Below, one piece after another: positions 10,736 through 22,306 of a stretch of DNA of 55,636 bases; positions within the stretch are counted from its first letter, which is position 1; each line of letters starts with the position of its first letter. The notes under the pieces were generated by a model. The model made no database searches, was not told the DNA's origin, and saw only the letters and a program-made list of their open reading frames with translations. The stretch spans positions 1 to 55,636 of the forward strand of contig JBBHKE010000277.1 of the NCBI GenBank assembly GCA_037447655.1. The letters are read 5' to 3'. This DNA comes from Zygnema cylindricum (taxonomy: Eukaryota; Streptophyta; Zygnematophyceae; Zygnematales; Zygnemataceae). A program made the position numbers and the translations under genes.

Positions 10736-11220
10736 CCACCGGTGCAGGTGAACGAGTAGCAGTAGTAGTGGAAGTAGACATAATCTCACTCACAGAAGCT
10801 TATCAAGAATCCTATCAAACAGCTGTTTTCTACAGCTCACCAAATCTGATACAATAAACCAAATTGATTCACACTATACCACAGTATAGAATATCACAAG
10901 GGCTGACAACTCCCAAAGTTTCAGCTCAATTGATCCAACATACACCAAGATATGCAACTCAGAAGTTTCCCAAAAACAGTCCGCAGATTACACAGTCTGG
11001 AAGTCTGGATACATAAAATGTTCTACGTCCTAAGTCTTATAATCTTCACTTAGTTGTAATTCAACATAGTGCTGTGCCGCTGATACAAGTGTCCTACAAG
11101 ATACGTCCAAAAGAACTAAACTGCCACTAAGGTCTAAGTGCACCTGATCACGCTAAAACTAATCTATCATTGCACACTCAATATGACTAAGAATCCTATA
11201 CAGGTTATTTAATCAAATTA
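10736..11220 (-). mobile_element. Possible gag start and leader of another copia-like element
   Basis: The minus strand from about 10779 reads MSTSTTTATRSPAPVV, a typical low-complexity copia gag N-terminus, preceded by 430 bp of non-coding leader- or LTR-like DNA. No primer-binding site could be fixed. It is not homologous to Cop1 or to element C gag as far as I can see. Confidence 0.35.
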
Positions 11221-12540
11221 CAATTTGGCATGTGATATTGACATAATAATTTGACAAATTTGTGGAAACACCGAATAAAGTGCATAATTAACACTTTACA
11301 ATATAGTGCAATTGGCAACCTATATCTTCAAGTAAGATATGTGAAATAAATAGTGTTAGTACTGTGTCACATTTGCAACGTTAATCATGATTTCACGTAC
11401 TTCCATGATACCAAGATTACAAAGTACAATAATTTTATATAGTATAGACACTACAAAACCTTCATTTTTTTTTCGTTTTTTGCTTATTTGACTGTACCCG
11501 ATTTTTTAATTTTTATTTTTGTATATCACCCGCCCGAATCTGTCTGACCCCAAAAATTTGGCACCCAAACCTGGTCGGATTCGACGCGGGCGGTCGGGTA
11601 ACAATCAATTAGAATATCGGGTAACCGTTTGCGACCTCTAACACCCTGCCAACTATCTCAAGTCTACGTTTGGCGTAAATTGTAGGCTTTGTCGTTTTGG
11701 AAAGCTCTCTAGGAGTGATACTGGAGGAGAGTATACCTCCAAGAGAAGATGGAGTGCAACACCAAAAGACAGTGCCTAAAAATCATGAGCAGAATGGTGT
11801 AGCCGAGAGGTTAAATACAACAGTGAGTGATAGTGCCAAGAGTGGAGGCTAAAAAGAACACTGAGTGATAGTGCCAGAAGTATGCTGCCGGATAAAAAGA
11901 TAGGAAAGAGATTTTGGGCCGAAACAATGAACTTAGCAAATTATCTTAAAAATAGAGTTCTTAATTCAATAGTAAAAGGCCAAACACCTTATGAGAGATA
12001 GACCACCGGAAAACCAGATGTTTCACACTTAAAGGTTTTTGGTAGTCAAGTGTTCAGTCTAGACACAGATCGATCAAATCGGAAGTTAGATCCAAAAGGA
12101 AAACCGAGATATCTGCTAGGATATGATGAAGATGTCAAAGGATATAGAGTTTATGATCTTAAGAGAGAAGATATAATCCTAGTGAAACATCTAATGGTTA
12201 TGGATGAAGGAAAATCTATAAATCCCTTCACGCATACAAAGACAGTCAAAATCAAATTTGAGTCAGAAAATTTTGATGACTTTGAGATTCCTAATTATTC
12301 AGGTTTCCGAGAAGATGATGATCTTGCAAGTACAGATCAGATCCAGTAGGACTCAACCGTGGAACCCCTATTGCCAACTCCAACCGAAGCGGAAGACGTG
12401 GTGGAAATAAACCCGGAATTGAGGGATAGGGGAGAAGACGAACTATTCAAAAGAATCCACGAGAGCTATCTATTCCGGCAACAGAGTTTGAAAGAGGAAG
12501 AAAAAGTAGCAAAATACTGCAAGAGAGACAAGTTAACAAC
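11221..12540 (+). repeat. Direct repeat, right copy
   Basis: Counterpart of 9053-10372. The hAT right end (inverted TAGAGGTCGCAAACG) falls at 11640. Integrase-derived sequence follows and, unlike the left copy, continues into RT and RNase H. Confidence 0.85.
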
Positions 12541-14152
12541 AAGGTAACCAAACTGTCTCACCCTGATGAACCTCAAACTTATAATGAGGCAATGAACCAT
12601 CTTGAGAGAAATCGGTGGAAGACAGCCATTCATGAGGAGATGGCCTCAATTATCGCAGCCAATACATGGGAGCTGGTGGATAGTTGTCCTAACAAAAAGC
12701 CAATTGAGTGTAACTGGGTTTTTAAACCGAAACTCAACCCGGATAACACCATTGAGCGCTACAAGGATCGGTAAGTGGCGAATACATTTACCTAGAAAGA
12801 GGGAATTGACTACGAGGAGACATTTGCCCCTCGTCACGTTTCCCTCCGTTCGGATACTTCTCAGTCTGGCGACAGCAGAAGACATAAAAGTACATCAAAT
12901 GGACATCAAGACGACCCTCCTACATGGAAAGTTTGAAGAGGAGATTTATATGCGACAACCCGAATGATTTTTGGAGCAAGGGGAGGAGACTAAGGTATGC
13001 CGGTTGATCAGATATTTGTATGGGCTAAAACAGCCGCCCCGACAATGGAATAAAAAGATCGATGAGTTTCTTACAGATTTGGGATATATTTCGATTAGCT
13101 CAGAGCATTCAATTTATTTGTTTGAAGACAAGGAGGGAGTAATCTTCATTGTAATTTATATTGATGATTTGTTTGTTTTAAGTAAATACATGGATAAAAT
13201 TAATAAGTTGAAAAATAATCTAAAAGGTAGATTTGAGATGAAAGATATGGGAGAGGCAAGGTATATTTTGGAATTTCAGTTAGAGAGAGACAGAGATAGA
13301 AAGATGATCAAATTAACTCAGAAAGAGGCCATTGGAAACATGTTAGAAAAATTCCAAAAGGACAAGGCTTATAGTTGTACCACTCCAATCGAACGGAAGA
13401 AGAGAAGTGAGAGGAGTGTGGAAGAGGGAGTTATAATATTGGATGATGAGTTTGGCCTTGAATAGAAAAGATTTATGCCGACAATTCCTTATAGACAAGT
13501 AGTGGGTAGCCTAATATATTTTATTAATTGTACCCGGCCAGATATAGCCGCAGCTGTAGGAGTACCGAGTAGGAGCCTCAATGCTCCCACTAAGAAAGAT
13601 TGGAAGGCAGTTAAAAGAGTCTTTAGATATCTTATAGGAACTAGGGATCTATGGTTGCATTTGGTTGGGTGCAACACTGACATCACCACTTGGAGTGATG
13701 CTAGTTAAGGAGATACTTCAATGAGAAGATGTACATTTGAATATGTTTTGTATATGGGTGATAGGGCTTGCTGCTGGAGCAGAAAACAACAAAAAGTTAT
13801 TGCTCAGTCCACTATGGGGGCTGAGTATATAGCCTTTTGCTCTGCTGTAAAAGAATTGATGTGGGTCAAGTCAGTACGTGGTGAACTTGGTCATCTTAAG
13901 AGTGGTGTGCAATATTTTTTTTGTGATAACCAGGTAGCCATTGCCGTTGCTGCCAATCCTAAACACCACTTCAAAGCTAAACATATGGATATTAGACTTA
14001 GCTTTGTTAGAGAAAAGGTAGAAAATAAAATAATCAGCTTAGAGTATAAACCAGATAGTGAGATGGTAGCACATATGATGACCAAACCTGTACCTTCTCC
14101 TAAGTTATTTTTCTGCAAGGAGAAGTGTGGTCTTAAGTTGAAAGGTGACTAG
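11700..14152 (+). pseudogene. Cop1 pol remnant (A2): integrase, RT, RNase H
   Basis: The integrase tail GKPRYLLGYDEDVKGYRVYD is at about 12100. RT begins near 12600 (RNRWKTAIHEEMASI) and runs through VHQMDIKTTLLHG and the catalytic block YIDDLFVLSK (about 13160). RNase H follows with TWSDAS (about 13690), AQSTMGAEYIAF and the C-terminal MTKPVPSPKL (about 14090). There are frameshifts around 12780 and 12840, a TGA at 12966, a TAG at 13463 and a TAA at 13706. The last stop directly precedes the polypurine tract GGGGAGTG and the 3' LTR. Gag, protease and the 5' LTR are missing. Confidence 0.9.
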
Positions 14153-14165
14153 AAAATAAGGGGAG

Positions 14166-15185
14166 TGTAGAAATTAATGGTTTTCTTTTGGTGTTTTTTA
14201 GGTCAGAAAATAAACATAACTGACAAAAAGAAAGTTGAGGCAGCCTGTCTCCAACTCCCATGTCCCATCCTCACACTTGCCGCCGTCACTGAAGAGTAGA
14301 GAGGAAGTCGAAGCCATGGCTGCCTAAGCTTATTTCTCTAAGTGATAGAGAGAGATTAGCACATCCGTACCAAAATGTTGGTTGTCAGAACAAGGAATAA
14401 ATCGTGGTACCTACTCTCGTGAAAGTAACCAGTAACTGATAGCTTCAACCTATAAACTAGGACCTATACTGAAAGATACAGGGTACGACATTTATTTATA
14501 CATTTACACGTAAGACATTTCATTTAACTATTGAAACGAACGGGAGAACATAGAACCTGGTGTATACTAAAATACCGCAAGAAATAAATGTTGCGAACAT
14601 TTATTTTTAAAGGCCTTTATTAAAAGCTAATCAAATAGAACGGCCGTGGTAAGCGCCGAGATCGTGGAATGGACGCTTCGGCGGTTTATGGTCGATGACA
14701 CATCAGATAACACGTGGCATTATTCTATTGGATTGCGGCATCTCCGGAGAATATGAAGACGTATCAAGATATGACATACGGACGCGAAATGGCCATGCCG
14801 TACAATGGCCGTACAGAAAGTACACTAGCACCTGTACCTTTTTGTACGATACAGTACTGTAATTGGTGTCGTACGTTACTAGTAGAATGTTTAGAGAGGG
14901 AGTTAGGACTTGGAAAAATAGTCGGTAGTCGTCTCTCTTTGAGAGAGCTCTTGTACAAAAGGTCATCTTTGACCATTCATAACTTACTGCTCAAGGGAGC
15001 AAATTTAGAGATTCTTTTTGCTATCGACTCAGGGGAGTCTTGTTTTCACATAAGTGAAGGTGGTCAATGTTTTTGCTTGCCACGGTGGCAGGTATTCCTG
15101 TCGATACACAAAGGCGACAGGGTTATCTTAGGGGCTTCGTGTGAGCTGTCCATTTTGGAGGACATATGGAGGTCTCACGTTTGCA
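14166..15185 (+). mobile_element. Cop1 3' LTR of A2
   Basis: The LTR starts TGTAGAAATTAATGG right after the polypurine tract and ends ...CACGTTTGCA; 1020 bp. It carries the conserved ACACGTGGC box (about 14711), a cluster of GTAC tetranucleotides (about 14774-14876) and the U5 block with TTTTTGCTATCGACTCA. Its counterpart in the second block is 49546-50712. Confidence 0.85.
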
Positions 15186-16105
15186 CTTTCGCATGTGATA
15201 AAGTAAGGGTTTTTTTTTTTTGTCAGTTTCCTCCAAAACTTAGCCTTAACAAAAAAAATCGTAGCCATACCAAAAAATGAAATTACCATAATGCAATTTG
15301 CTCCAATTTGAAACTTTAGATGTACCGCATTTTGTCGTCTAGTGCGTTTTGACCAACTTTCGTGTCAAACTCTTATCGAAAACACCTTGCGGGTTGATTT
15401 TAACTAAAGTTTTATGATGTCAACGAATAGGCAAACGTTGTCGCACGCATCAAAGGTTTTTGGCAACTTTTCTATGTGAAGTACAAACTAAAAAAATCCA
15501 CTGCACGTTTACGGCCTGTGCGTACTTTTTTCCGTGCACTTTTTCTTTACAAGGGCCATGGAGGGGTCTCGACCAGCGGACCTCATTTCCTCAAAAAAGA
15601 AGCATATGAAGGTGCCTCTTTCTCTTTACCTCTCCCATTACCGCGTCCATCTCACAATCATTGCAATGAAAAATGTCACGAATGGTATCAAATAAAAGGT
15701 CACTGAAAACCATTACTTTTGATTATCTTTAGGTGTGATTTGATGGCAAATAGAGTGAGAAAGGATGAATAGACCAAATCGGGAAACCATGGCCCAAAGT
15801 TTTGGAATTAGTGACGTCTACGCTATTGTAAGTGAGCGTGACGTCAAATTGTCACAAACCCTAAACATCTGCAATGTTATAAGAAACCACTATACAGTCA
15901 TCGATTGTCGCAAGTATTGTAGTTGGCTAAAAACGTCACAAACTACATCCATGTCTACATACGTCACAATTTGAAGTAACGATTTCATTGTGTATCATCA
16001 AAACGCACTAAAACTAGTTAGAAAAATCTTTGCTAAAAATTAAGTAACAAGACTAAGTTCTGATTACATGGGAAAATGACCTGTCTCTCATGAAAATATT
16101 GTCTT
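15186..16105. repeat. Repeat family R, copy 1
   Basis: A 0.9-kb unclassified sequence follows the A2 LTR and is repeated after the LTR at 50713. It contains GGGAAACCATGGCC and a paired block GTGACGTC...GAGCGTGACGTCA followed by CACAAACCCTAAACATCT. Related but more diverged copies are at 21426-22306 and 53346-54060. No reading frame of note; it could be the edge of a larger DNA transposon or an older LTR. Confidence 0.6.
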
Positions 16106-19100
16106 TTTCTGGGTTGTTCACTGCCTCCAAGTATGACTGAGGCTCCTCTGGATGAGATAGCTTAGTAACCTTATGAGCAGCCTGTCTCACTTATATCCTT
16201 TTGCTGCTCTTTCTCCCTCCCTCGAACTCTGAAGTTGGAATGGAACGAAGTATCGGGTTTCTCCTTACTATCTCATCGGCTCCCCTATTCATGGAACCCA
16301 ATTCCAGTTCCATCTCTTTTGTCTCCTCGAAGTCCATAGGAATATGTGCGGTGGACGGTAGATCTCCTGTATCTTTGATCTCCCGTGAATCTGCAATCAT
16401 TGTATCACTCATGTCCTTTTCGGGAAAGACATGACTCTCCTCGCTTCCAGACTCAAAGCATATTTTTATCTTTTTGGTTTATTTGAATGGTTCAAATGGC
16501 TTTCCTTCATCAATGAAAACTAGGTGTTTGACCAGAATAATATCTTGCTTTGCTAAATCATAGATTCTATATCCCTTGACATCCTCATCATATGCTACAA
16601 AGTATCTAGGTTTGCCCTTAACATCTAGTTTCCAGTTTTTCTTATCCGTATCAAGACTGTAAACTTGGCTACCGAATACTTTAAGGTGTGAGATATCTGG
16701 TTTCCTTCCAACCCATCTCTCATAAGGTATCATTCCCTTTACGGTTGAGGTAAAGACTCTATTCTAAATGTGATTGGCAGAGTTATGGCTTTTCCCCAAA
16801 TCTTTTTTTTTTTTTTGTCAGCCAACATACTATTTACACTATCTCCAAATGTTCGGTTCAACCTTTCAGCTACCCTATTTTGTTTCACGTTATATGGTAC
16901 AGTTTTATGGTGCCGAACCCCCTCATCTCCTAGATATTCCTCAAACTGGTTAGAGGTATATTCTCCCCCATTATCACTCCTTATTCTCTTAATGAGGGTT
17001 CGATGCAACTTCTCACTCCAAGCTTTATATTCTTTGAAATAAGTTGGTGTTTGAGACTTTGTTTTTGTTGATATTTGGGTATTTTCTAGGTCTTTACTAG
17101 ATAGACAAAGAGTAGAGGCAGTCTGCCTCTGACTCCCTTCTCTAAGCCCCCATACTTGTTGTAGTCACTAAAGGCTGGGTAGGGTGATAAAGCCATGGCT
17201 GCCTAAAGCTTTGTAGCAGACAGGAAGCACAAAATAGATGGGTTTACCAAAAGTATTAACAGACCCAGGAATTGATCCTAGAACCTGCCGTTCATCAATA
17301 TAGCTGTTAGCTTTGTCCGTTTAGTCTAGGACTAGTGCTAGGACATACAGGGTTTGATAATTTTATAAATATGTACGCGTAGACGAATTCATTTAACGGC
17401 GCGAATAGATTGTTAGTACATAGAAACAGTTAAGAGCAGTATGGTTTACGTGAAACAAATACCGCGCATTTGTTTTCGACGGCGAAACAAATACCTCTCA
17501 CATATTTTCGACGGGTAAGCATGAATACCGGATTAAATTGACGGCCGTAGTGCTAGCCGAGATTCCGGAATGTCCTCTTTGGCGTTTTCTGACGCCGCCA
17601 CTCCGGATGACACGTGGAAATGCGCTGGAGGATTGCAGAATCTCAGGAGTGCAAGATAACAAGTTTGGATGTGACATTGTCACCTGTATGGTCCTGCCGT
17701 ACAGTTTCCGTACTGAAAGTACTCCCGCGCCTGTACTTTGATGTATGGTACAGTCCTGTGATTGGCGCCGTACTTCAATAGAAGGGGTTTAGAGAGGGAC
17801 TAGGACTTAGAATATTTATGGTAGGTAGCTGACTATTCCAGAGAGCACCTTGTATAAATGGCAAACTTTGGCCAGTCATAACAATCAATTCAGTTGACCA
17901 ATATCAGTGATTCTTTTTGCTATGGACTCACGTAAGTCGAGGCTACACAAGGGTGTAGTCGGTCAGAGTTTTTGCTTGCTTGGGTGGCTGCATTTCTAAG
18001 GGAAAGTCAAAGTGGGTGAATGTGTCTAAATCTCATATTCTAACTTTGCGTTCTGTGGTGGAACTGAGCACACAGGAAGTCTTACTTCACAGAGGTGAAG
18101 CTGTAATGGGGTTCTGATTGTCAAGGGGTCAATCATTTGGGTTTATATAAACTTGGAGTCGGCACTATCTAGATTAGCTTCCTTTGGACCTACGAATTCT
18201 GTGTGGCAATGGAGCCCATAGAATTTCAGTTTTTAGGAAGTAGACTCTGGATTTCCTAGACCAGCCATCAGTTATTTTTAACATAAACCTCTTCCCTCCA
18301 ACCAAAGGTACTCTTGCCGGTCCCCAGATATCTGTGTGGACTAAATCTAGTACCTTTTCCCCCCTGTATGTGGCGGCTTTGGGAAAAGCAAGTATGTGAG
18401 ATTTTCCTTGAGCACTTCCACTACAATCATCCACCATTTCATTATCACCAAAATCAAAGCCTTCTACTACGCCAAGCTTCTTCTTTTCCCTCAACCTATC
18501 GAAATGCACATGCCCCAACCGCTTATGCCAAATCATAAATTTTGGAACACTAATATAATAAACATTATTTTTTTCATTACTCAAGTTAAGCCTAAAGATG
18601 CCTAGGCTACCCTTATCTGGTGTGAATTAGACCTCATCCGCATACTTAGGTGTAAAGACTCCCTTTCTAGTGAAGGTATGAAACTCTTTGTCAACTAATA
18701 CAGATGTAGAGACAAGATTTTTTCTCAGTTGAGGAATGTGGAGTACATCTGAGAATGTGAGTATTGAAGTGTTACCCTCCACTAAGACTTTCAGATATAT
18801 TGACCCCACTAGATCTGTAGTAACCACTCTCCCATCCCCATACTCTATCGCTAGAGTAGGGTCGTTCTTAGCTTAGTGAAAAGTTGCTTATTACGTCACA
18901 TATGCATAGATGCACTTGAGTTGATGATGCATCCTTCCTGTAGAGCTTCCCAAATTGCTTCAAGGGCACACTTCTGTCTCCGAGGGATCTCGTTCTCCTC
19001 TTGACTCTCGTCAAGAAAAATCTCCCAATCCTCTTCAGAGGAATCGTCCTTAGTTTCTCTTGTCTCCTTTGTGACCACAAATGCCTTTTTTTTCCCTCCA

Positions 19101-20041
19101 GAAGAACCCCCTCAACGGTTCCTTTGGAGCCTCAGCTCCGACAGCTTGACACAATCCGCGATAAAGTGTCCTGGTTTTTTTCAAAAATGACAAAGGCCCT
19201 TTGGGGGCCTAGGTCATCTAGACTGATCTCTTTCCCCTTTGTACGGTTTTTTCGGATCCTTCCCCCATCGGTCCCCTCTTGCAGCTAGAGCTTAAATTCT
19301 CTTTCCTCCTCTCTTAATCTCCATGGTGTTTTCATGCACAAGTATCATTCGGACCACTGAATTCCACTTCCATGAACTGTCAGTCATTTCCTGTACTCGG
19401 AACACTATGTTCTCCTACTTGTCTAGTAACTTCATGATGAGAGTGTTAACTTTCATCTTCATTGTACCTGTCCACCCGGCACTTTCCATCTCCATATACA
19501 AACAACAAATATCATTACAGTAGTCTAACATCTTTCCCCCTTTGTAAGTGTAACTCACTAGCTTTTGCTTTGCCAACTGGAGCTCCTAAATTATACTAGC
19601 TCTATAGATCTCCACCAAACTCACCCACAACCCCTCGGCTTTGTAAATGTGAAGGTGAGGGGTGGCCAAAGCTTGAGTTAGGTGCCTTAGAATGAAGTTC
19701 TTGGCAGCCATGTTTACATCTTCCCACATTTGAGTATCGTTTTCCACGGTCTTCATAACAGCAGCTCTCGGTTCCGTGGCAATAAGAGTGAAGGGTGTCT
19801 CCTTCCCTTTCCTTTTTTCGGACACACTGTTATCCCCATCATCTGCCTCCTCCGCTGAAGCAGTCGCTGCTGCAAGAAACCTTACTCCTCCAAATCCTGG
19901 GGGAGATCTTGAAGGTGGACGTTTCACTTGTCCACTGACAATACCCCAGTATCGTTTTTCGCACAAAGCCCCCATCATCATGGCTTCCCAATAGATGAAC
20001 CCAGATCCATTGAAGTTCGGCACCCTAGAGGGTGGGCCCAT
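16106..20041 (-). pseudogene. Cop1 element D internal region (gag to integrase), broken
   Basis: On the minus strand gag starts at ATG 20041 with MGPPSRVPNFNGSGFIYWE and continues to about 19290. A damaged zinc-knuckle and protease region follows (about 19200-18850), then the pre-integrase block WHKRLGHVHFDRL (about 18540), the integrase Asp in DLVHTDIWGP (about 18330) and, after an LTR insertion, SDNGGEYTSNQFEEYL (about 16960). The acidic linker ends near 16140. RT and RNase H are absent because the left end is truncated against repeat R. Several stops and frameshifts make it non-functional. Unlike element B it keeps the first catalytic Asp. Confidence 0.85.
17066..18228 (+). mobile_element. 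Solo Cop1 LTR inserted in element D
   Basis: An 1163-bp LTR in the orientation opposite to D: it starts TGTTGATATTTGGG and ends ATAGAATTTCA. GTTTT flanks it on both sides (17061-17065 and 18229-18233), a 5-bp target duplication typical of copia. It splits the D integrase between FLKT and the following KSQTP-YFKEYKAW. No internal region remains, so it arose by LTR-LTR recombination. Its U5 end is diverged and partly duplicated. Confidence 0.9.
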
Positions 20042-20045
20042 AACT
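20031..20045 (-). promoter_or_regulatory. Cop1 primer-binding site of D (half-tRNA type)
   Basis: Minus-strand AGTTATGGGCCCACC directly follows the LTR end TTGCA. It is complementary to the anticodon arm of initiator tRNA-Met (GGTGGGCCCATAAC) and not to its 3' end. The gag ATG is inside it. Confidence 0.8.
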
Positions 20046-21038
20046 TGCAAATTCTGTGTCCTCCATTGGATTACAGAATTTAGGAAGCCTCTAGATAGTT
20101 TTAAACTAACCCACTTCAAGCCACAACCACTGCTGCTTCAGAAGGCAAACTGACATTGTGATTGCACCTTTGTGCAGCCTGGACTCCCTTGAGTGTGTAG
20201 CAAAAAGAATCATTGAAACGGCCAACCAACCGATAAGTTATGAGCCGGCAAAAATGCCAATTTTATACAAAGCTCTCTTAGAGAGAGGTGACTACCTACC
20301 AGATTTTCCTAAGTCCTATACCCCTCTCACAGCCCATATCTACTAAATTATGAACCAATCATATGACTGTAAAGTACAGAAAGGTACTACGACGGATGTC
20401 CTTTCTGTACGGCATGTGTACGACAAGGCCACTGAGCGGACGCGTGTCACCCTTCCACTCGATCGTACGTTCCCCAGAATTCCCAAAACCAAATGTTATC
20501 CCTCCACATGGCGCCAGGTCATGCCACGTCTATAAACGCCAAAGTGACCATTCCGCGATCTTGGCAGTCATGTCTGCCATCGGATTAAATCTGACATTCA
20601 ATGTCGGCCGTTGAAACAAATGTCCAACTCATTTGTTTCCTTGCGCACTAAACTTTAACTAGTTCTATGTTCTTTCGTACATATTTCATTCAATCAGTTT
20701 CAGTACCATACAATAGTTTAAATACATATCAAACCCTGTATATCTTAACGGACTTGTACGACAGACTGGTTAGAGCTAACGGCTACGCCGCGCTCTGCTG
20801 GTCGGAGGTTCGAGTCCTGCCGGTCTCAACCTTTTGTTGAGAGTGACTTAAGTCACTTTTTAGTCCTGCCTATGGAGGTGAGGCAGCCATGGCTCCATCA
20901 CTCTCTCTCTCCTTTAGTGACTACAACAAGTATGGGGGCAAGAGAGAAGAGATGGAGGCAAGCTGCCTGTTTTTTTCTTATCTTTTTTGGCTAATCTATT
21001 TAGACCTAGAAAATACCCAAAAACTAGTAAATTCAACA
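20046..21038 (-). mobile_element. 5' LTR of element D
   Basis: Minus orientation: begins at 21038 with TGTTGAATTTACTAG and ends at 20046 with TTTGCA; 993 bp. Together with E and the solo LTR it belongs to a TGTTGA... subfamily, whereas A2, B, F and 49546 belong to TGTAGAAA.... Its right flank is MITE M2 sequence. Confidence 0.85.
20757..20827 (+). other. tRNA-like module antisense in the D LTR
   Basis: On the plus strand (antisense to D) the sequence has an A-box-like TGGTTAGAGC at 20767 and a perfect B-box GGTTCGAGTCC at 20807-20817, spaced as in tRNA genes. GACTGGT and GCCGGTC can pair as an acceptor-like stem. The anticodon arm does not fold cleanly, so I do not call a functional tRNA. 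A SINE head captured by the LTR ancestor is one explanation. Confidence 0.6.
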
Positions 21039-21425
21039 ACGACCAACTTTGATGGCGGGAACTTGACCGAATAATTTCGGCGATTATCATCCACCTTGGA
21101 GGAAGGCACATGGCACATGCGGCGTGTACGCACTTAATCGCGTGTTCATTGTAGATTTTTTCCCCTTTTCCAAGTTGTATTTTTACACGTTAAGTGTGTG
21201 CAAAATGTCTTCATTAAGGACGGTCGCCAAACCCTGTTGGGTAGGCAGCGTGGTGTCTCAAATAAAAATTCTAATGCATTCGACGGTCAGGTTTGAAGAC
21301 CTACAACCCTAGATATTTTTGCGTAAAGATGTTTGTGTTGTTTAAAAAAAAAAGTGGTACAAACTTGTACAAAACAGTACGGCTCTGAGTACACAACCTT
21401 ACTTTTCGCTCTATCAGACTATGTG
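21039..21425. mobile_element. MITE M2 fragment, interrupted by element D
   Basis: Starts CGACCAACTTTGATGG and matches 52961-53345 (CATCCACCTTGGAGGAAGGC, GTTGTTTAAAAAAAA). The left half is missing: D lies in its place. Confidence 0.65.
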
Positions 21426-22306
21426 GCTGTTAAGGTATGTCCCCATATGTTAAAGTATCGACTTTTTCCAGTCATTTTCTCCCAAAACGCAGTTTCGTAA
21501 CAGAAAAACTTTAGCTGTACAAAAAAAACAATTTTACAAAGTACAGCAAGGTCATGTCGATACTTTGAATGTATTTCATGTTGTCGTCATGTTAACGCAT
21601 TTTGGCGTTTTCCTCTTTTCGATCATCGAGCAAAAGAAATCGAGCCCGTCAAAAAACTTCATTAGAAATCGCCCCGAGACTGGATTTCAGAGAAAGTATC
21701 CCAAAACAAAGAATGAAAAACGACCCATGCAGGCGCCACACGACTGGGAAAATTTAAGGATGAGAGAGAGTACTCGCTATATTTTTCCCTGCCTGTCAAG
21801 TGCATGTACGGAAAAGGACAAGCATGTACAAAAAAAAATCTACATGGGTTTCAGACCTTCACTTTTATTCCTACGTCCTTTGCAAAATTTTGCGTCGCTG
21901 TAGCCTCTCCCCTCATTTTCTCACATTATCGCTTTTATCTCACACCTTTTAGAATGGAGCACGCCAATACTACACCGTCGATCGTATTTAGCATGTTGAA
22001 CACTAATTCGGCGCCCCTAAATTTTGACTTTGAACCTTAAATAGAATAAATGAGGCTATTTAAAGACGTGGACCATAATTTGCAACGTATTCTAGCACTG
22101 AATTAGAATTAATGACGCTAAATTTTTCTTAAAACTCATAATTTCTATACGCTAAATACGATCGACGATGTAGTATTAAATGAAATTTATAGGAAAAATG
22201 TTTTTCTTGACTACTTTTCTGCAAATTTTTATGGCAAACCGAGCTAGAAAAGTCGAAAAAGCAAAATCTAATAAACATCGTGGAATGTTATTGAATTTGT
22301 GACGTC
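21426..22306. repeat. Repeat family R-like copy, with MITE M3 inside
   Basis: Matches 53346-53985 closely (GTATCGACTTTTTCC, CTCCCAAAACGCAGTTTCGTA, TTCATGTTGTCGTCATG, CACATTATCGCTTTTATCTC). It ends TGTGACGTC against the LTR of element E. No coding capacity recognised. Confidence 0.65.
21969..22174. mobile_element. MITE M3, 206 bp
   Basis: The ends ACTACACCGTCGATCGTATT and the inverse AATACGATCGACGATGTAGT form inverted repeats of about 24 bp. The related locus at 53820-53850 lacks it: GCACGCCAAT is followed directly by TCTAGTATTAAATG. Target duplication not resolved. Confidence 0.8.

Noticed and set aside
14703-15280. Open frames inside Cop1 LTRs, for example 14714-15280
   Set aside because: They cross LTR U3-U5 and continue past the LTR end into R; not conserved as proteins among LTR copies.
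20757-20827. A genuine tRNA gene
   Set aside because: A and B boxes are good, but the anticodon arm does not pair properly and the unit sits at the same place in several LTRs, so it is a repeat module.
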